From positions 1-40,224 of the forward strand of contig CAZDQL010000062.1 in the NCBI GenBank assembly GCA_964507325.1: a stretch of 40,224 nt of DNA, given 5' to 3'. The notes below the pieces were generated by a model that worked only from the letters and a program-made list of their open reading frames with translations, ran no database searches and was not told where the DNA came from. Of this stretch, positions 32,625 through 40,184 are shown one piece after another; positions within the stretch are counted from its first letter, which is position 1, and every line of letters begins with the position of its first letter. Source of the DNA: CAZDQL01 sp964507325 (GTDB lineage Bacteria; Planctomycetota; UBA1135; GCA-002686595). A program made the translations under genes and the position numbers.

Positions 32625-32645
32625 CCGAGAGTCCGACCCGATGCC

Positions 32646-33863
32646 ATGACCCCCGACCCCAAAAAGGACCTGGAGCGCGAGATTGCCGATGCCCTGGAGG
32701 GCGTCGACCTGCAGTCGGTCGACGATCCCCCCCGACCCGCCGCCCCCGCAGCCGAGGAGCAGGCCGACGACAAGCTCTGGCGCGGCGTGGTGGCGGGCAT
32801 CTCCGGAGACGACGTGATCGTCGAGCTCGGACCGCGCATGCAGGGAGTCGTCTCCCTGGGCGAGTTCGACCCGCCGCCGTCGGTGGGCGACGCGCACCGC
32901 TTCGCCCTGCGCGGGCGGGAGGATGACCTCTGGCTACTGTCCCTGACCGACGCGCGCGAGATCGCGGCCTGGGAGGAGCTCGAGGTGGGCTCCCTCGTGC
33001 GCGCGCGCGTCACCGGACAGAACCAGGGGGGCCTGGAGCTGAAGATCGGCAAGCACGAGGCCTTCATGCCCCTCTCCCAAGTCTCGGCGGGGCGCGAGGC
33101 GGACGTTGCCTCGGTCATGGGCCAGACCCTGACCTGCGAGGTGCTCGAGATCGACCGCGGGCGCAAGCGCTGCGTGATCTCGCGACGGCGCGTCGAGGAG
33201 CGCGAGCGACTGGAGGCCCTCGAGGAGAGCGTCGGCCGCCTGCACCCCGGCCTGGTGCTCACCGGCAAGATCACGCGCCTCGAGAACTACGGCGCCTTCG
33301 TCGACTTGGGTGGAGGGTTGGAGGGGCTGGTGCACGTCTCCAACGTCTCCCGTCGCCGCGTCGACGACGTGCGCGAGGTCCTCAAGGAGGGGCAAGAGGT
33401 CCAGGTGCAGGTGCTCGAGATCAAGGAGGGGGGCAAGCGCGTGGGTCTCGGCATGAAGCAGCTCGAGCCGGATCCCTGGGACTACGTCGAAGAGCGCTAT
33501 CACGTCGACTCCCAGGTGCCCGGCAAAGTCACGCGCGTGGCGGACTTCGGGGCCTTCGTCGAGCTGGAGCCGGGACTGGAGGGACTGCTGCACGTCTCAC
33601 AGCTCGGCCGCGAACGGGTGCGTCGCGTCGGCGACCTGGTCAAGGTCGGCGAGGAGCTCACGGTGCGGGTGCTCGCCATCGAGCGCGGCGAGCGCCGTAT
33701 CTCCCTCTCGCGCCTCGACACCCGCGGCGCGGTCCTGGGGTCCGACGAGTCGGTGGACGCCGACGTGATCGACGAGGCTCTGGCGGAGCCGGGGGAGGGG
33801 AATCTCTCGACCAATCTGGGGGCGCTCTTCAAAGACGCCCTGAAGGGCCGCGAGAAGAAGTAG
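32646..33863 (+). CDS. Four-S1-domain RNA-binding protein (ribosomal protein S1-like)
   Basis: The 405-residue protein has an acidic N-terminal tail and four S1 (OB-fold) domains at about 44-102 (diverged), 113-181, 201-273 and 290-357. The last two are canonical (GKITRLENYGAFVDL... GLVHVSN; GKVTRVADFGAFVEL... GLLHVSQ). It is shorter than six-domain E. coli S1 but matches the four-domain S1-type proteins of other phyla; it would bind mRNA and help translation or RNA handling. The ATG at 32646 begins the acidic tail. It converges on the CheX-like gene 28 bases later. Confidence 0.88.
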   Translation: MTPDPKKDLEREIADALEGVDLQSVDDPPRPAAPAAEEQADDKLWRGVVAGISGDDVIVELGPRMQGVVSLGEFDPPPSVGDAHRFALRGREDDLWLLSLTDAREIAAWEELEVGSLVRARVTGQNQGGLELKIGKHEAFMPLSQVSAGREADVASVMGQTLTCEVLEIDRGRKRCVISRRRVEERERLEALEESVGRLHPGLVLTGKITRLENYGAFVDLGGGLEGLVHVSNVSRRRVDDVREVLKEGQEVQVQVLEIKEGGKRVGLGMKQLEPDPWDYVEERYHVDSQVPGKVTRVADFGAFVELEPGLEGLLHVSQLGRERVRRVGDLVKVGEELTVRVLAIERGERRISLSRLDTRGAVLGSDESVDADVIDEALAEPGEGNLSTNLGALFKDALKGREKK

Positions 33864-33891
33864 GGGCGGCGAGCGTCCGGCCCCAGGCCGA

Positions 33892-34455
33892 TCAGGAGCC
33901 CAGCACCGGCGCCGGCACGACCAGGATCATCGTGCCCGCGGGGAACTCCGCCAGCGCGGCCTCAGCCTTGCCGACCACCAGGGGCGACCCTTCGGCGTAG
34001 ATCAGGGCCGGACGGACGTTGGCCTTGACCCCCTGGCACCCCTCGAAGACGACCTTCACGCCCTTGACGCCCAGGGCGCGCAGCCCCGCCTCGGTGGCGC
34101 CGCAGATGAAGTTGCCCACCTCCAGCATGGCGTCCTTGGTGGTGCTGTCGAGGGTCTTCTGGCTGCGGTTCGACTTGACCACGTCCGCGGGCACCATCAT
34201 CAGACAGCAGGCCAGGCTGATGGCGTCGGGCAGGGGCAGGAGCAGGCAGCCGTGCTCCACGCCGGAGCCGGTCTGGAAGCCGAGCCGGAAGGAGATGTGG
34301 ATCGTGCCCCGTCCCTCGGGGCGCTGGTCCATCACGGACGCCTCGATCGATTCGATGGTCAGATCGCGGTCGGCGATCATCGACAGATCGCTGGCCACGC
34401 GCTGGAAGATCTCCTCCACGCACTGAACTTGGCTGTGGGTGCACTCCGGGGCCAT
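33892..34455 (-). CDS. CheX/CheC-like chemotaxis phosphatase homologue (second copy)
   Basis: The 187-residue protein has one E-x2-N phosphatase motif, Glu112-Val-Gly-Asn115, in a long helix (DAMLEVGNFICGATEAGL), as in the CheC/CheX/FliY fold. In that family Glu and Asn remove the phosphoryl group from CheY-P. It begins 4 bases after the stop of the first CheX-like gene and is the last gene of a three-gene operon. It is divergent enough from CheX that a binding rather than catalytic role is possible. Confidence 0.7.
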   Translation of the reverse strand: MAPECTHSQVQCVEEIFQRVASDLSMIADRDLTIESIEASVMDQRPEGRGTIHISFRLGFQTGSGVEHGCLLLPLPDAISLACCLMMVPADVVKSNRSQKTLDSTTKDAMLEVGNFICGATEAGLRALGVKGVKVVFEGCQGVKANVRPALIYAEGSPLVVGKAEAALAEFPAGTMILVVPAPVLGS

Positions 34456-34459
34456 GCGG

Positions 34460-35020
34460 TCAGACTCCGCCCTCAGCGGGGTCAGTGTCCATCCAGATCT
34501 CGAGCGACGTGCAGCCCCTGGAGAGTTGGTAGACGAGGCCGCCGAAGTGGTGGTCGTGCTCGCGGTCCACGCGCGTGTCGATCTTGGGGGTGCCGAGGTG
34601 GAAGCCCCCGCATGGATCGAGTGCCTTGCACTTGAGGGAGCCGGTGAGCATGTTCGCGCACTCGCCGAGAGCGTCCATCACGTCCTCGATCTCGAGCACC
34701 TCGTCCTCACCGAGCCTCAGGAGACCGCGGGCGATGTCCAACGCTCCATCCCGCTCCGCGCGCAGGATCACGGCGCCGTTCACCACGCCCTTGAAGTCCA
34801 CGATCGCTTCGAAGTCCACGTGGGAGGGCTGCTGGCCGTCGGGCCACTTGATCTCGCCCGGTTCGTCGGGCTGGCCCGTGCCGTGCTGGTCCACCAGCTC
34901 GCCGACGACGCCCAGCATGGTGGTGAACACCTCGTCGACGGACTCCTTCAGAGTCTCCAAGAGGACCTCGGGTGTGAGGCCCCACGCGTCGTTCGAGGTT
35001 TCCCCGATCTCAGTCGACAT
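34460..35020 (-). CDS. CheX-like chemotaxis phosphatase homologue (first copy)
   Basis: The 186-residue protein has the CheX motif Glu120-Cys-Ala-Asn123 in DVMDALGECANMLTGSLK, preceded by the beta-sheet containing FKGVVNGAVILRAERD. CheX homologues dephosphorylate CheY-type regulators. The N-terminus overlaps the CheY stop by 11 bases, so they are co-translated. It is followed by a second, diverged CheX-like gene. Confidence 0.82.
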   Translation of the reverse strand: MSTEIGETSNDAWGLTPEVLLETLKESVDEVFTTMLGVVGELVDQHGTGQPDEPGEIKWPDGQQPSHVDFEAIVDFKGVVNGAVILRAERDGALDIARGLLRLGEDEVLEIEDVMDALGECANMLTGSLKCKALDPCGGFHLGTPKIDTRVDREHDHHFGGLVYQLSRGCTSLEIWMDTDPAEGGV

Positions 35021-35384
35021 AAGGGCTCAGCGCCTCGCTGAACGTATCGGGGGTGAAGGGCTTGCAGACGTAGCCGTTGGCCCCGCTGGCGAGCGCCTGC
35101 TCACGCATGGAGTCCCCACCCTCGGTGGTGACCATGATGATCGGGAGCTGGTCGGAGTCCTTCTGCTCCCGCACGCTCTTGACGAGATCGATGCCGTTCA
35201 TTTCCGGCATGTTCACGTCGGAGAGGATCAGGTTGACGTCGGGATTGGAGCTCAACTGCTCCAGGGCCTCGACACCATTGGACGCCTCGATGATGGACTC
35301 GACGGGGACCTCGGCCTGGCGGAGGACCCGCATGATGATCTTCCGCATGGTCGAGGAGTCGTCGACGATCAGGAGCTTCTTCAT
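35010..35384 (-). CDS. CheY-like single-domain response regulator
   Basis: The 124-residue receiver domain has no output domain: Asp8-Asp9 and phosphoacceptor Asp56 (LILSDVNMPEMNG), conserved Thr87 and Lys108 (CKPF). All residues needed for phosphorylation are present. It heads an operon with two CheX-like genes and no kinase, methyl-accepting protein or flagellar gene in the window, so its phosphodonor is encoded elsewhere. The ATG at 35384 fits the family start; the sequence upstream is not receiver-like. Confidence 0.92.
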   Translation of the reverse strand: MKKLLIVDDSSTMRKIIMRVLRQAEVPVESIIEASNGVEALEQLSSNPDVNLILSDVNMPEMNGIDLVKSVREQKDSDQLPIIMVTTEGGDSMREQALASGANGYVCKPFTPDTFSEALSPYVD

Positions 35385-35486
35385 GATTCGCGTGGCGGGC
35401 GGGGTAGGAGATCGGATTCGGGCGTGGGGGCCCACGGGGGGCGATCCGTTGCCTGCCTCTTCGTCACGGGGTGCCGCCGGGCGTTA

Positions 35487-35556
35487 GGGGTTCTCCCGGT
35501 TCCCGGGCGGAGAATCCCGGACTGAGCCACCCTCCCAGGGGGGCGCTGGGCTCAGT
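35487..35556 (-). terminator. Two successive hairpins ending panB
   Basis: ACTGAGCC (35521-35528) / GGCTCAGT (35549-35556) overlaps the panB stop codon, with a C-rich/G-rich inner stem. A second stem, GGGGTTCTCC / GGAGAATCCC (35487-35496 and 35509-35518), follows 2 bases downstream on the minus strand. Neither has a long T run, but together they separate panB from the cheY operon, whose promoter must lie between 35385 and 35486. Confidence 0.55.
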
Positions 35557-36379
35557 AGCTCTCCGCCTCGGTGGGGAACTCCCCTCCGCGCACGTCTCTG
35601 ACGAAGCACGAGAAGGCCTCCGACATGCCGTCCGCCAGGTTCGCGTAGCGGCGCACGAAGCGGGGTGTGAAGCGCGTGCAGATCCCGAGCATGTCGTGGG
35701 TCACCAGGATCTGCCCGTCGCATTCGGGGCCGGCGCCGATCCCGATGACGGGCACCGAGACCGAGGCGGTGACCTCAGCGGCCAGGCTGCCCGGCACCTT
35801 CTCCAGCACGATCGCGAAGACCCCCGCCTGCTCGAGCCGCTTGGCGTCGCGACGCACCTCCTCCGCTTCCTCCGGGTCGGTGGCGCGCACCTGGTAGGTG
35901 CCGTAGCGGTGGATCGACTGGGGCATCAACCCCAGGTGCCCCATGACGGGGATGCCGGCCTGCACGATGCGCTCGACGGTACGGCAGACCACCTCGCCCC
36001 CCTCCAGCTTGACCGCCTCGACCCCAGCCTCCTTCACCATCTGCCCCGCGTTGCGCAGGGCGTCGTCGGAGTTGACCTGGTAGGACATGAAGGGCAGGTC
36101 CCCCACGACCAAGGCGCGCTCCACCCCGCGCCGCACCAGCGAGGCGTGGTAGAGCATGTGGTCCATGGTGACGGTCACGGTTGTGTCGAGTCCCTGCACC
36201 ACCGTCGAGACCGAGTCGCCGACCAGGATCAGATCGATGCCTGCCTCGTCCAGCAGGCGCGCCATGATCTGGTCGTAGGCGGTCAGGGCCACGATCTTCT
36301 CTCCGCCCTGCTTCATCTGCAGCAGGCGGTTGGTGGTGACCTTCTTGCCCTTGGACTGCAGATCTGGGTTGTGGCACAT
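35552..36379 (-). CDS. panB: 3-methyl-2-oxobutanoate hydroxymethyltransferase
   Basis: The 275-residue protein matches PanB along its length: LTAYDQIMARLLDEAGIDLILVGDS, MDHMLYH, VVGDLPFMSY, VKLEGGE, GIPVMGHLGLMPQS and VIGIGAG are the family's metal and substrate regions. It transfers a hydroxymethyl group from methylene-tetrahydrofolate to 2-oxoisovalerate, the first committed step of pantothenate and CoA synthesis. About 13 extra N-terminal residues precede the usual start. panC and panD are not adjacent. A TACACT 27 bases before the ATG is a possible -10. Confidence 0.96.
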   Translation of the reverse strand: MCHNPDLQSKGKKVTTNRLLQMKQGGEKIVALTAYDQIMARLLDEAGIDLILVGDSVSTVVQGLDTTVTVTMDHMLYHASLVRRGVERALVVGDLPFMSYQVNSDDALRNAGQMVKEAGVEAVKLEGGEVVCRTVERIVQAGIPVMGHLGLMPQSIHRYGTYQVRATDPEEAEEVRRDAKRLEQAGVFAIVLEKVPGSLAAEVTASVSVPVIGIGAGPECDGQILVTHDMLGICTRFTPRFVRRYANLADGMSEAFSCFVRDVRGGEFPTEAESY

Positions 36380-36406
36380 GGGGGGTCCGCTTTCTGGGAG
36401 AGGCGG

Positions 36407-36412
36407 AGTGTA
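36407..36412 (-). promoter_or_regulatory. Possible -10 of panB
   Basis: TACACT on the minus strand (four of six consensus bases) lies 27 bases before the panB ATG in the 51-base gap after the FAD-protein gene. This spacing would give a leader of about 20 bases, unlike the start-proximal elements elsewhere. Confidence 0.3.
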
Positions 36413-36430
36413 GGCGCTCGACGAGCCGCT

Positions 36431-38071
36431 TCACACCCCCCCCCGCCCCGCCAGCCACACCAGGGCGCTGCGTGCCCCGTCGATGGCGGCACTGGCGATC
36501 CCTCCCGCGTAGCCCGCCCCCTCCCCCACCGGGAGCAGGTTCTCCCACCCCTCGGCGAGCCGGGAGGCCCGCCCCCGGGGGATGCGCACCGGGCTCGAGC
36601 TGCGCGACTCGATCCCCACGAGCAGCCCCTCGGCGCCGGCGTAGCCGGGGAGCGTGCGGTCGAACTGGACCAGGGCGCGCGCCACGGCGGCGCGTACCCG
36701 CGGGGGGAGCAGGAGGTCGATGCGCTCGGGGACGACCCCGAAGGTGAAGCTCGAGCGCCCCACCTCGCGGCTCGCTCGCCCCTCCAGGAAGTCCGGCGCG
36801 CGCTGCGCCGGGGCGGCGTAGGTTCCACCACCGGCGGCGAAGAAGCGCTCCTCCAGCCGACGTTGCAGGGCCACTCCCGCGAAGGCTCCTCCCTCCTCCC
36901 TCGAGAGCTCCCCCTCCGTGAGGGTCGTGACCACCGCCGCGCTCGCCCAGCGCGAGGAGTGTCGCGAGTTGCTCATGCCGTTGGTGCACAGCCGCCCCGG
37001 TTCGTTGACGCTGGCCACGATGCGCCCCCCGGGGCACATGCAGAAGGTGTGCGCCCCCGCCGCCTCCCCGCCGGCGCGGGACACCAGGCGGTAGTCCGCC
37101 GGCCCCAGGAGCTCCGCCTCCGGACCACGGCCGTAGAGCGCGCGCGTGATCAGCTCCTGGGGGTGCTCGACGCGCACGCCGAGTTGGAAGGGCTTGGCGG
37201 CCACCGGCAGCCCCTCGGCGGCGAGCACCTCCCACGTGTCGCGGGCGCTGTGTCCCACGGCCAGCACCAGGGCGTCGCAGGAGAGCTCCCCTCGCGTCGT
37301 GCGCGCGGCGCGCACGCGCCGCGGGGGGCCCGGGTCCTGGACGAGCCCCTCGAGGCGCGTCTCGAAGTGGAAGCGCACCCCGTGCTCCTCCAGCCGCGCG
37401 CGCAGGCGGGGCAGCAGGCGGTGCAGGCGGTCGGTACCGATGTGCGCGCGGCTGTCGAAGAGCACCTCCCGCGGCGCCCCGCAGGCCACCAGCTCCTCGA
37501 GGATCGGCAGCTCCAGCTCGTCGCTCACCCGGGTGGCGAGCTTCCCGTCGGAGTAGGTGCCGGCACCCCCTTCACCGAAGAGCAGGTTCGTCTCCGGGTC
37601 CAACGGGCCCCCGCGGTGGAAGGGAACCAGGCGCTTGGCGCGCTCCTCGAGCCGCGCCCCGCGTTCGATCAGCTCCACCTGCGCCCCCCCCAGGGCCAGG
37701 GTCAGGGCGGCGAAGGTCCCCGCGGGACCGGAGCCGACCACGACCACGCGCGCGCCTCGCCGGTGCGCTGCCACCTCCTCGGGTCTGAGGCTGGCGGGCC
37801 GCGGGGCCGGAGCGAGCTTGCCGCGCCGCTCGAGTCTCCCGAGCGCCCGCGGCCTCCTGGTCGCGTCGAGCGCCAGATCGAGCTGGCAGACGTAGTGGAT
37901 CGCCGCGCGCCCCCGGCGTGCGTCCAGGGAGCGGCGCGCGATGCGGAAGCCGCGCAGCTCGCCCTCGTCGACCCCCAGCGCCTGCGCAGCCCGCGCCCGC
38001 AGGGACGCCTCGGGCTCGGTCAGCCCCATGGGGACGTCTCGCAGCCGCCAGGTCTGGATCGGGCGGGGCAT
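36431..38071 (-). CDS. FAD-dependent oxidoreductase, COG2509 family
   Basis: The 546-residue protein has an N-terminal ~100-residue domain rich in Arg, then a Rossmann FAD-binding motif, VVVGSGPAGTFAAL with Gly113-x-Gly115-x2-Gly118, followed by LIERG. The family-specific FGEGGAGTYSDGKL and, near the end, GEGAGYAGGI lie in the FAD and catalytic regions. COG2509 proteins are widespread but their substrates are unknown. The start at 38071 follows TACAAT by 11 bases on the minus strand. It is divergent from the small secreted-protein gene; panB follows downstream. Confidence 0.88.
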   Translation of the reverse strand: MPRPIQTWRLRDVPMGLTEPEASLRARAAQALGVDEGELRGFRIARRSLDARRGRAAIHYVCQLDLALDATRRPRALGRLERRGKLAPAPRPASLRPEEVAAHRRGARVVVVGSGPAGTFAALTLALGGAQVELIERGARLEERAKRLVPFHRGGPLDPETNLLFGEGGAGTYSDGKLATRVSDELELPILEELVACGAPREVLFDSRAHIGTDRLHRLLPRLRARLEEHGVRFHFETRLEGLVQDPGPPRRVRAARTTRGELSCDALVLAVGHSARDTWEVLAAEGLPVAAKPFQLGVRVEHPQELITRALYGRGPEAELLGPADYRLVSRAGGEAAGAHTFCMCPGGRIVASVNEPGRLCTNGMSNSRHSSRWASAAVVTTLTEGELSREEGGAFAGVALQRRLEERFFAAGGGTYAAPAQRAPDFLEGRASREVGRSSFTFGVVPERIDLLLPPRVRAAVARALVQFDRTLPGYAGAEGLLVGIESRSSSPVRIPRGRASRLAEGWENLLPVGEGAGYAGGIASAAIDGARSALVWLAGRGGV

Positions 38072-38082
38072 GGCGGGGAGGG

Positions 38083-38088
38083 ATTGTA
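38083..38088 (-). promoter_or_regulatory. -10 hexamer TACAAT of the FAD-protein gene
   Basis: TACAAT lies 11 bases before the ATG on the minus strand. It matches five of six consensus bases; transcription from it would leave a leader of only a few bases. Confidence 0.5.
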
Positions 38089-38128
38089 GAACCTGGAAGC
38101 GCAGCACCGGATGCGGTACAGGACGACC

Positions 38129-38632
38129 ATGCGACACGCCCTGGTAGCCGTGGCCTCCCTCGCCACCCTCGTCCCCGTGGCCTGCTCGGGCCTCACCTCC
38201 CAGTCCCTGATCCCCGATCCGGTCGCCGCCCTGCACCAGCGTCCCGGGACGGTCCGCGTCGAGGCCCGGGGGCGCTCTCCCGTCACTTCGAGGGTGCTGG
38301 GCGAGGCGTTGGCCGAGACGGTCGCCGCCGGCGCGCACTTCGGCGGGGGCGTCGTCGACGGAGAAGCCGACTGGCTGCTCTCCGCCACGGTGGTCGACGT
38401 GTTGGACCCGGAGTGGTCGCTGGTGATGACGGCCCGGGTGACGATCGACTACCGGCTCGCTCCCTCCGGCGCTCAAGCGGTGGCGTGGGGCGAGCGGATC
38501 GAGACCTCCTTCAAGGCGGACCCCGACGACGCCGAGGGCGTGGAGGAGCGCGGGCGCTTCGCGGTCTCCGCCGCCGTGCGCGACAACCTGGCGCAGGCGA
38601 TGGCCAGCCTCTCCGAGGCCGATCCGCGGTGA
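38129..38632 (+). CDS. Small secreted protein or lipoprotein, unknown function
   Basis: The 167-residue protein begins with a signal sequence, MRHALVAVASLATLVPVAC, then SGLTSQSL. The Cys at 19 could be a lipid attachment site, but the -3 position is Pro, which is not typical. The body alternates predicted strands (WLLSATVVDVLD, SLVMTARVTIDYRLA) in a way reminiscent of small outer-membrane or transport-accessory lipoproteins; no family was recognised. The ATG at 38129, with GGA before it, is preferred over an in-frame ATG at 38111. The stop overlaps the next start (GTGA). Confidence 0.65.
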   Translation: MRHALVAVASLATLVPVACSGLTSQSLIPDPVAALHQRPGTVRVEARGRSPVTSRVLGEALAETVAAGAHFGGGVVDGEADWLLSATVVDVLDPEWSLVMTARVTIDYRLAPSGAQAVAWGERIETSFKADPDDAEGVEERGRFAVSAAVRDNLAQAMASLSEADPR

Positions 38633-39954
38633 GCGAGGAGGGGGCCGAGCTCTTCCACACCCTCCTGACCGCTCCCGATCGGGATCGGTGCCCCGGGCTG
38701 CGGCCGGTGGTCTCCTGCTCCCCGGGAGACGACCCGGGCTTCCTGGAGGCGGTCGACGCGCGCACCCACCGCCGCTTGCGCCTCGAGCGCCACGGGCAGT
38801 GGCACGGCGAGTGGGCGGAGCTGGAGGAATCCGCCGCCCCCGCCAGCGGCCTGCCCCTCGAGGCGGAGTGGACCGCCCGTTGGCACGAGGCGCGACCGAT
38901 CGTCCTGCGGGGGCTCTTCGAAGCGGAGCTCGACGTCTCCGCGGAGCGCGCGAGCCTGCACGAGGAGCTCACCGAGCGGGGCGGGTTACGGCACTTCCTG
39001 CAGGCGAGCCAGCCGAACCTGGATCCCCCCTTCAGGGTGGGGCGCGACGTCGCGGCGAACTCCGAGCGCGGGGAGATCGAACGCATCCTGCTCGCCTGGA
39101 GCGCGCAACCGGAACGCCGCGGGAGTGCGGTGGTGCGCGACCTCTGGGTGAGGAGCCGCTGGCTCTCGGCGGGCGGGGAGGAGCGCTCGCTGCTCCTCGA
39201 GACCGGCTTCGGCGGCGGGGAGTCCCGCGCGCGCGATCGGGATCCCCGCCTGCACCGCCGGGTGGCGGAGCTCGGCGAGGCGCTCCTCCCGGAGGCTCTG
39301 CTCCTGGCGAGGTGCGAGGAGTTGCTCGCCCGGCTGGCGGCCTTCGTCGGAGCGCCCGCGCTCCTGACCCGGCACGCCCTCCTGTGGTTGGCCCCCGGTG
39401 GAGGCCTGCCCTTCGGCGCCCGCGGGCTCGGCTCCCCGCGCCCGCCGGATCACCTCGGCCACTGCTACCTCCAGCTCTCGGGGCAGAGCGCCTGGCTGGC
39501 CCTCTCCACCGACGACCTGGTGCGACGCTGCGCGGAGCTCGTCGAGTACCTGGTCGAGGGAGAGCTCTCGTGGGTGCGCCGCGCCCTCTACGCCGAAGAC
39601 GACGCGCTGGAGGGACTCAAGCGCCTCCTCGGCGACCACCGCCGGGCGCGGCGCGAGCTGGCGCGCCCCGGGTGCGGACTCCTCCGCTCCGCGGTCGACC
39701 GCGGGCCGGAGTTCAGCGCCCTCCTGGCCGATGCTGGGCACGCCCTCGTGCTGGAGCCGGGGGACCTGCTCCTGCTCCCCAGCCACGGCTTCGAGCTGCG
39801 CTGCGCCGCCTCCCTCTTCGCGGCCCACGAGTCCGAGGTGTCGGCCGGCCTGACGGCGGCGATCCGCGAGCTCCATCCGGCAGAGAGCGACCCGCTCGCG
39901 GAATCCGGCTCCCCTCCACGCCGGCCGCGCCGCGGGCGCCGACGCCGCCGGTGA
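38629..39954 (+). CDS. Protein of unknown function, possibly cupin/JmjC-like C-terminal half
   Basis: The 441-residue protein starts at GTG 38629, coupled by a 4-base overlap (GTGA) to the secreted-protein gene. It has no signal or membrane helices. The C-terminal half holds DHLGHCYLQLSGQSAWLAL at about 280-300 and LEPGDLLLLPSHGFELR at about 377-393, a pattern seen in JmjC and cupin-type jelly-roll proteins, but metal ligands could not be assigned. The very end is a basic tail (RRPRRGRRRRR). Function unknown. Confidence 0.6.
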   Translation: MSEEGAELFHTLLTAPDRDRCPGLRPVVSCSPGDDPGFLEAVDARTHRRLRLERHGQWHGEWAELEESAAPASGLPLEAEWTARWHEARPIVLRGLFEAELDVSAERASLHEELTERGGLRHFLQASQPNLDPPFRVGRDVAANSERGEIERILLAWSAQPERRGSAVVRDLWVRSRWLSAGGEERSLLLETGFGGGESRARDRDPRLHRRVAELGEALLPEALLLARCEELLARLAAFVGAPALLTRHALLWLAPGGGLPFGARGLGSPRPPDHLGHCYLQLSGQSAWLALSTDDLVRRCAELVEYLVEGELSWVRRALYAEDDALEGLKRLLGDHRRARRELARPGCGLLRSAVDRGPEFSALLADAGHALVLEPGDLLLLPSHGFELRCAASLFAAHESEVSAGLTAAIRELHPAESDPLAESGSPPRRPRRGRRRRR

Positions 39955-40184
39955 GCCCGCCCCCCCACCACCCCACCCTCTCCCCCGCTGGACTCCTGGA
40001 CTGCCCCCCTTGCGTGTGCTTCGCGGACGCCGACGATCCGCCTTCCGCGGTCGAGCCCTCGTTCAGGCGGCCTGACTGAGCACCTCCGGGAGGCCCGTTC
40101 CACCACCGGTTCCGCGGGGCCCGAGCCGAGGGGTGAGCGCCCCAACTTCCGGACTGCCAATGGGTTGCGGCGGGGATCCGGGCA
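39955..40184. other. Intergenic stretch without recognised features
   Basis: About 230 bases, C-rich at the start. No convincing gene, RNA, repeat or terminator was seen. Open frames on the minus strand here continue antisense through the preceding gene and look like shadows. Confidence 0.5.

Noticed and set aside
35471..38089. 872-codon plus-strand open frame opposite panB and the FAD gene
   Set aside because: Its product is Arg/Gly/His/Pro-rich low-complexity sequence, antisense to two clearly recognised genes. High GC removes stop codons from the opposite strand.
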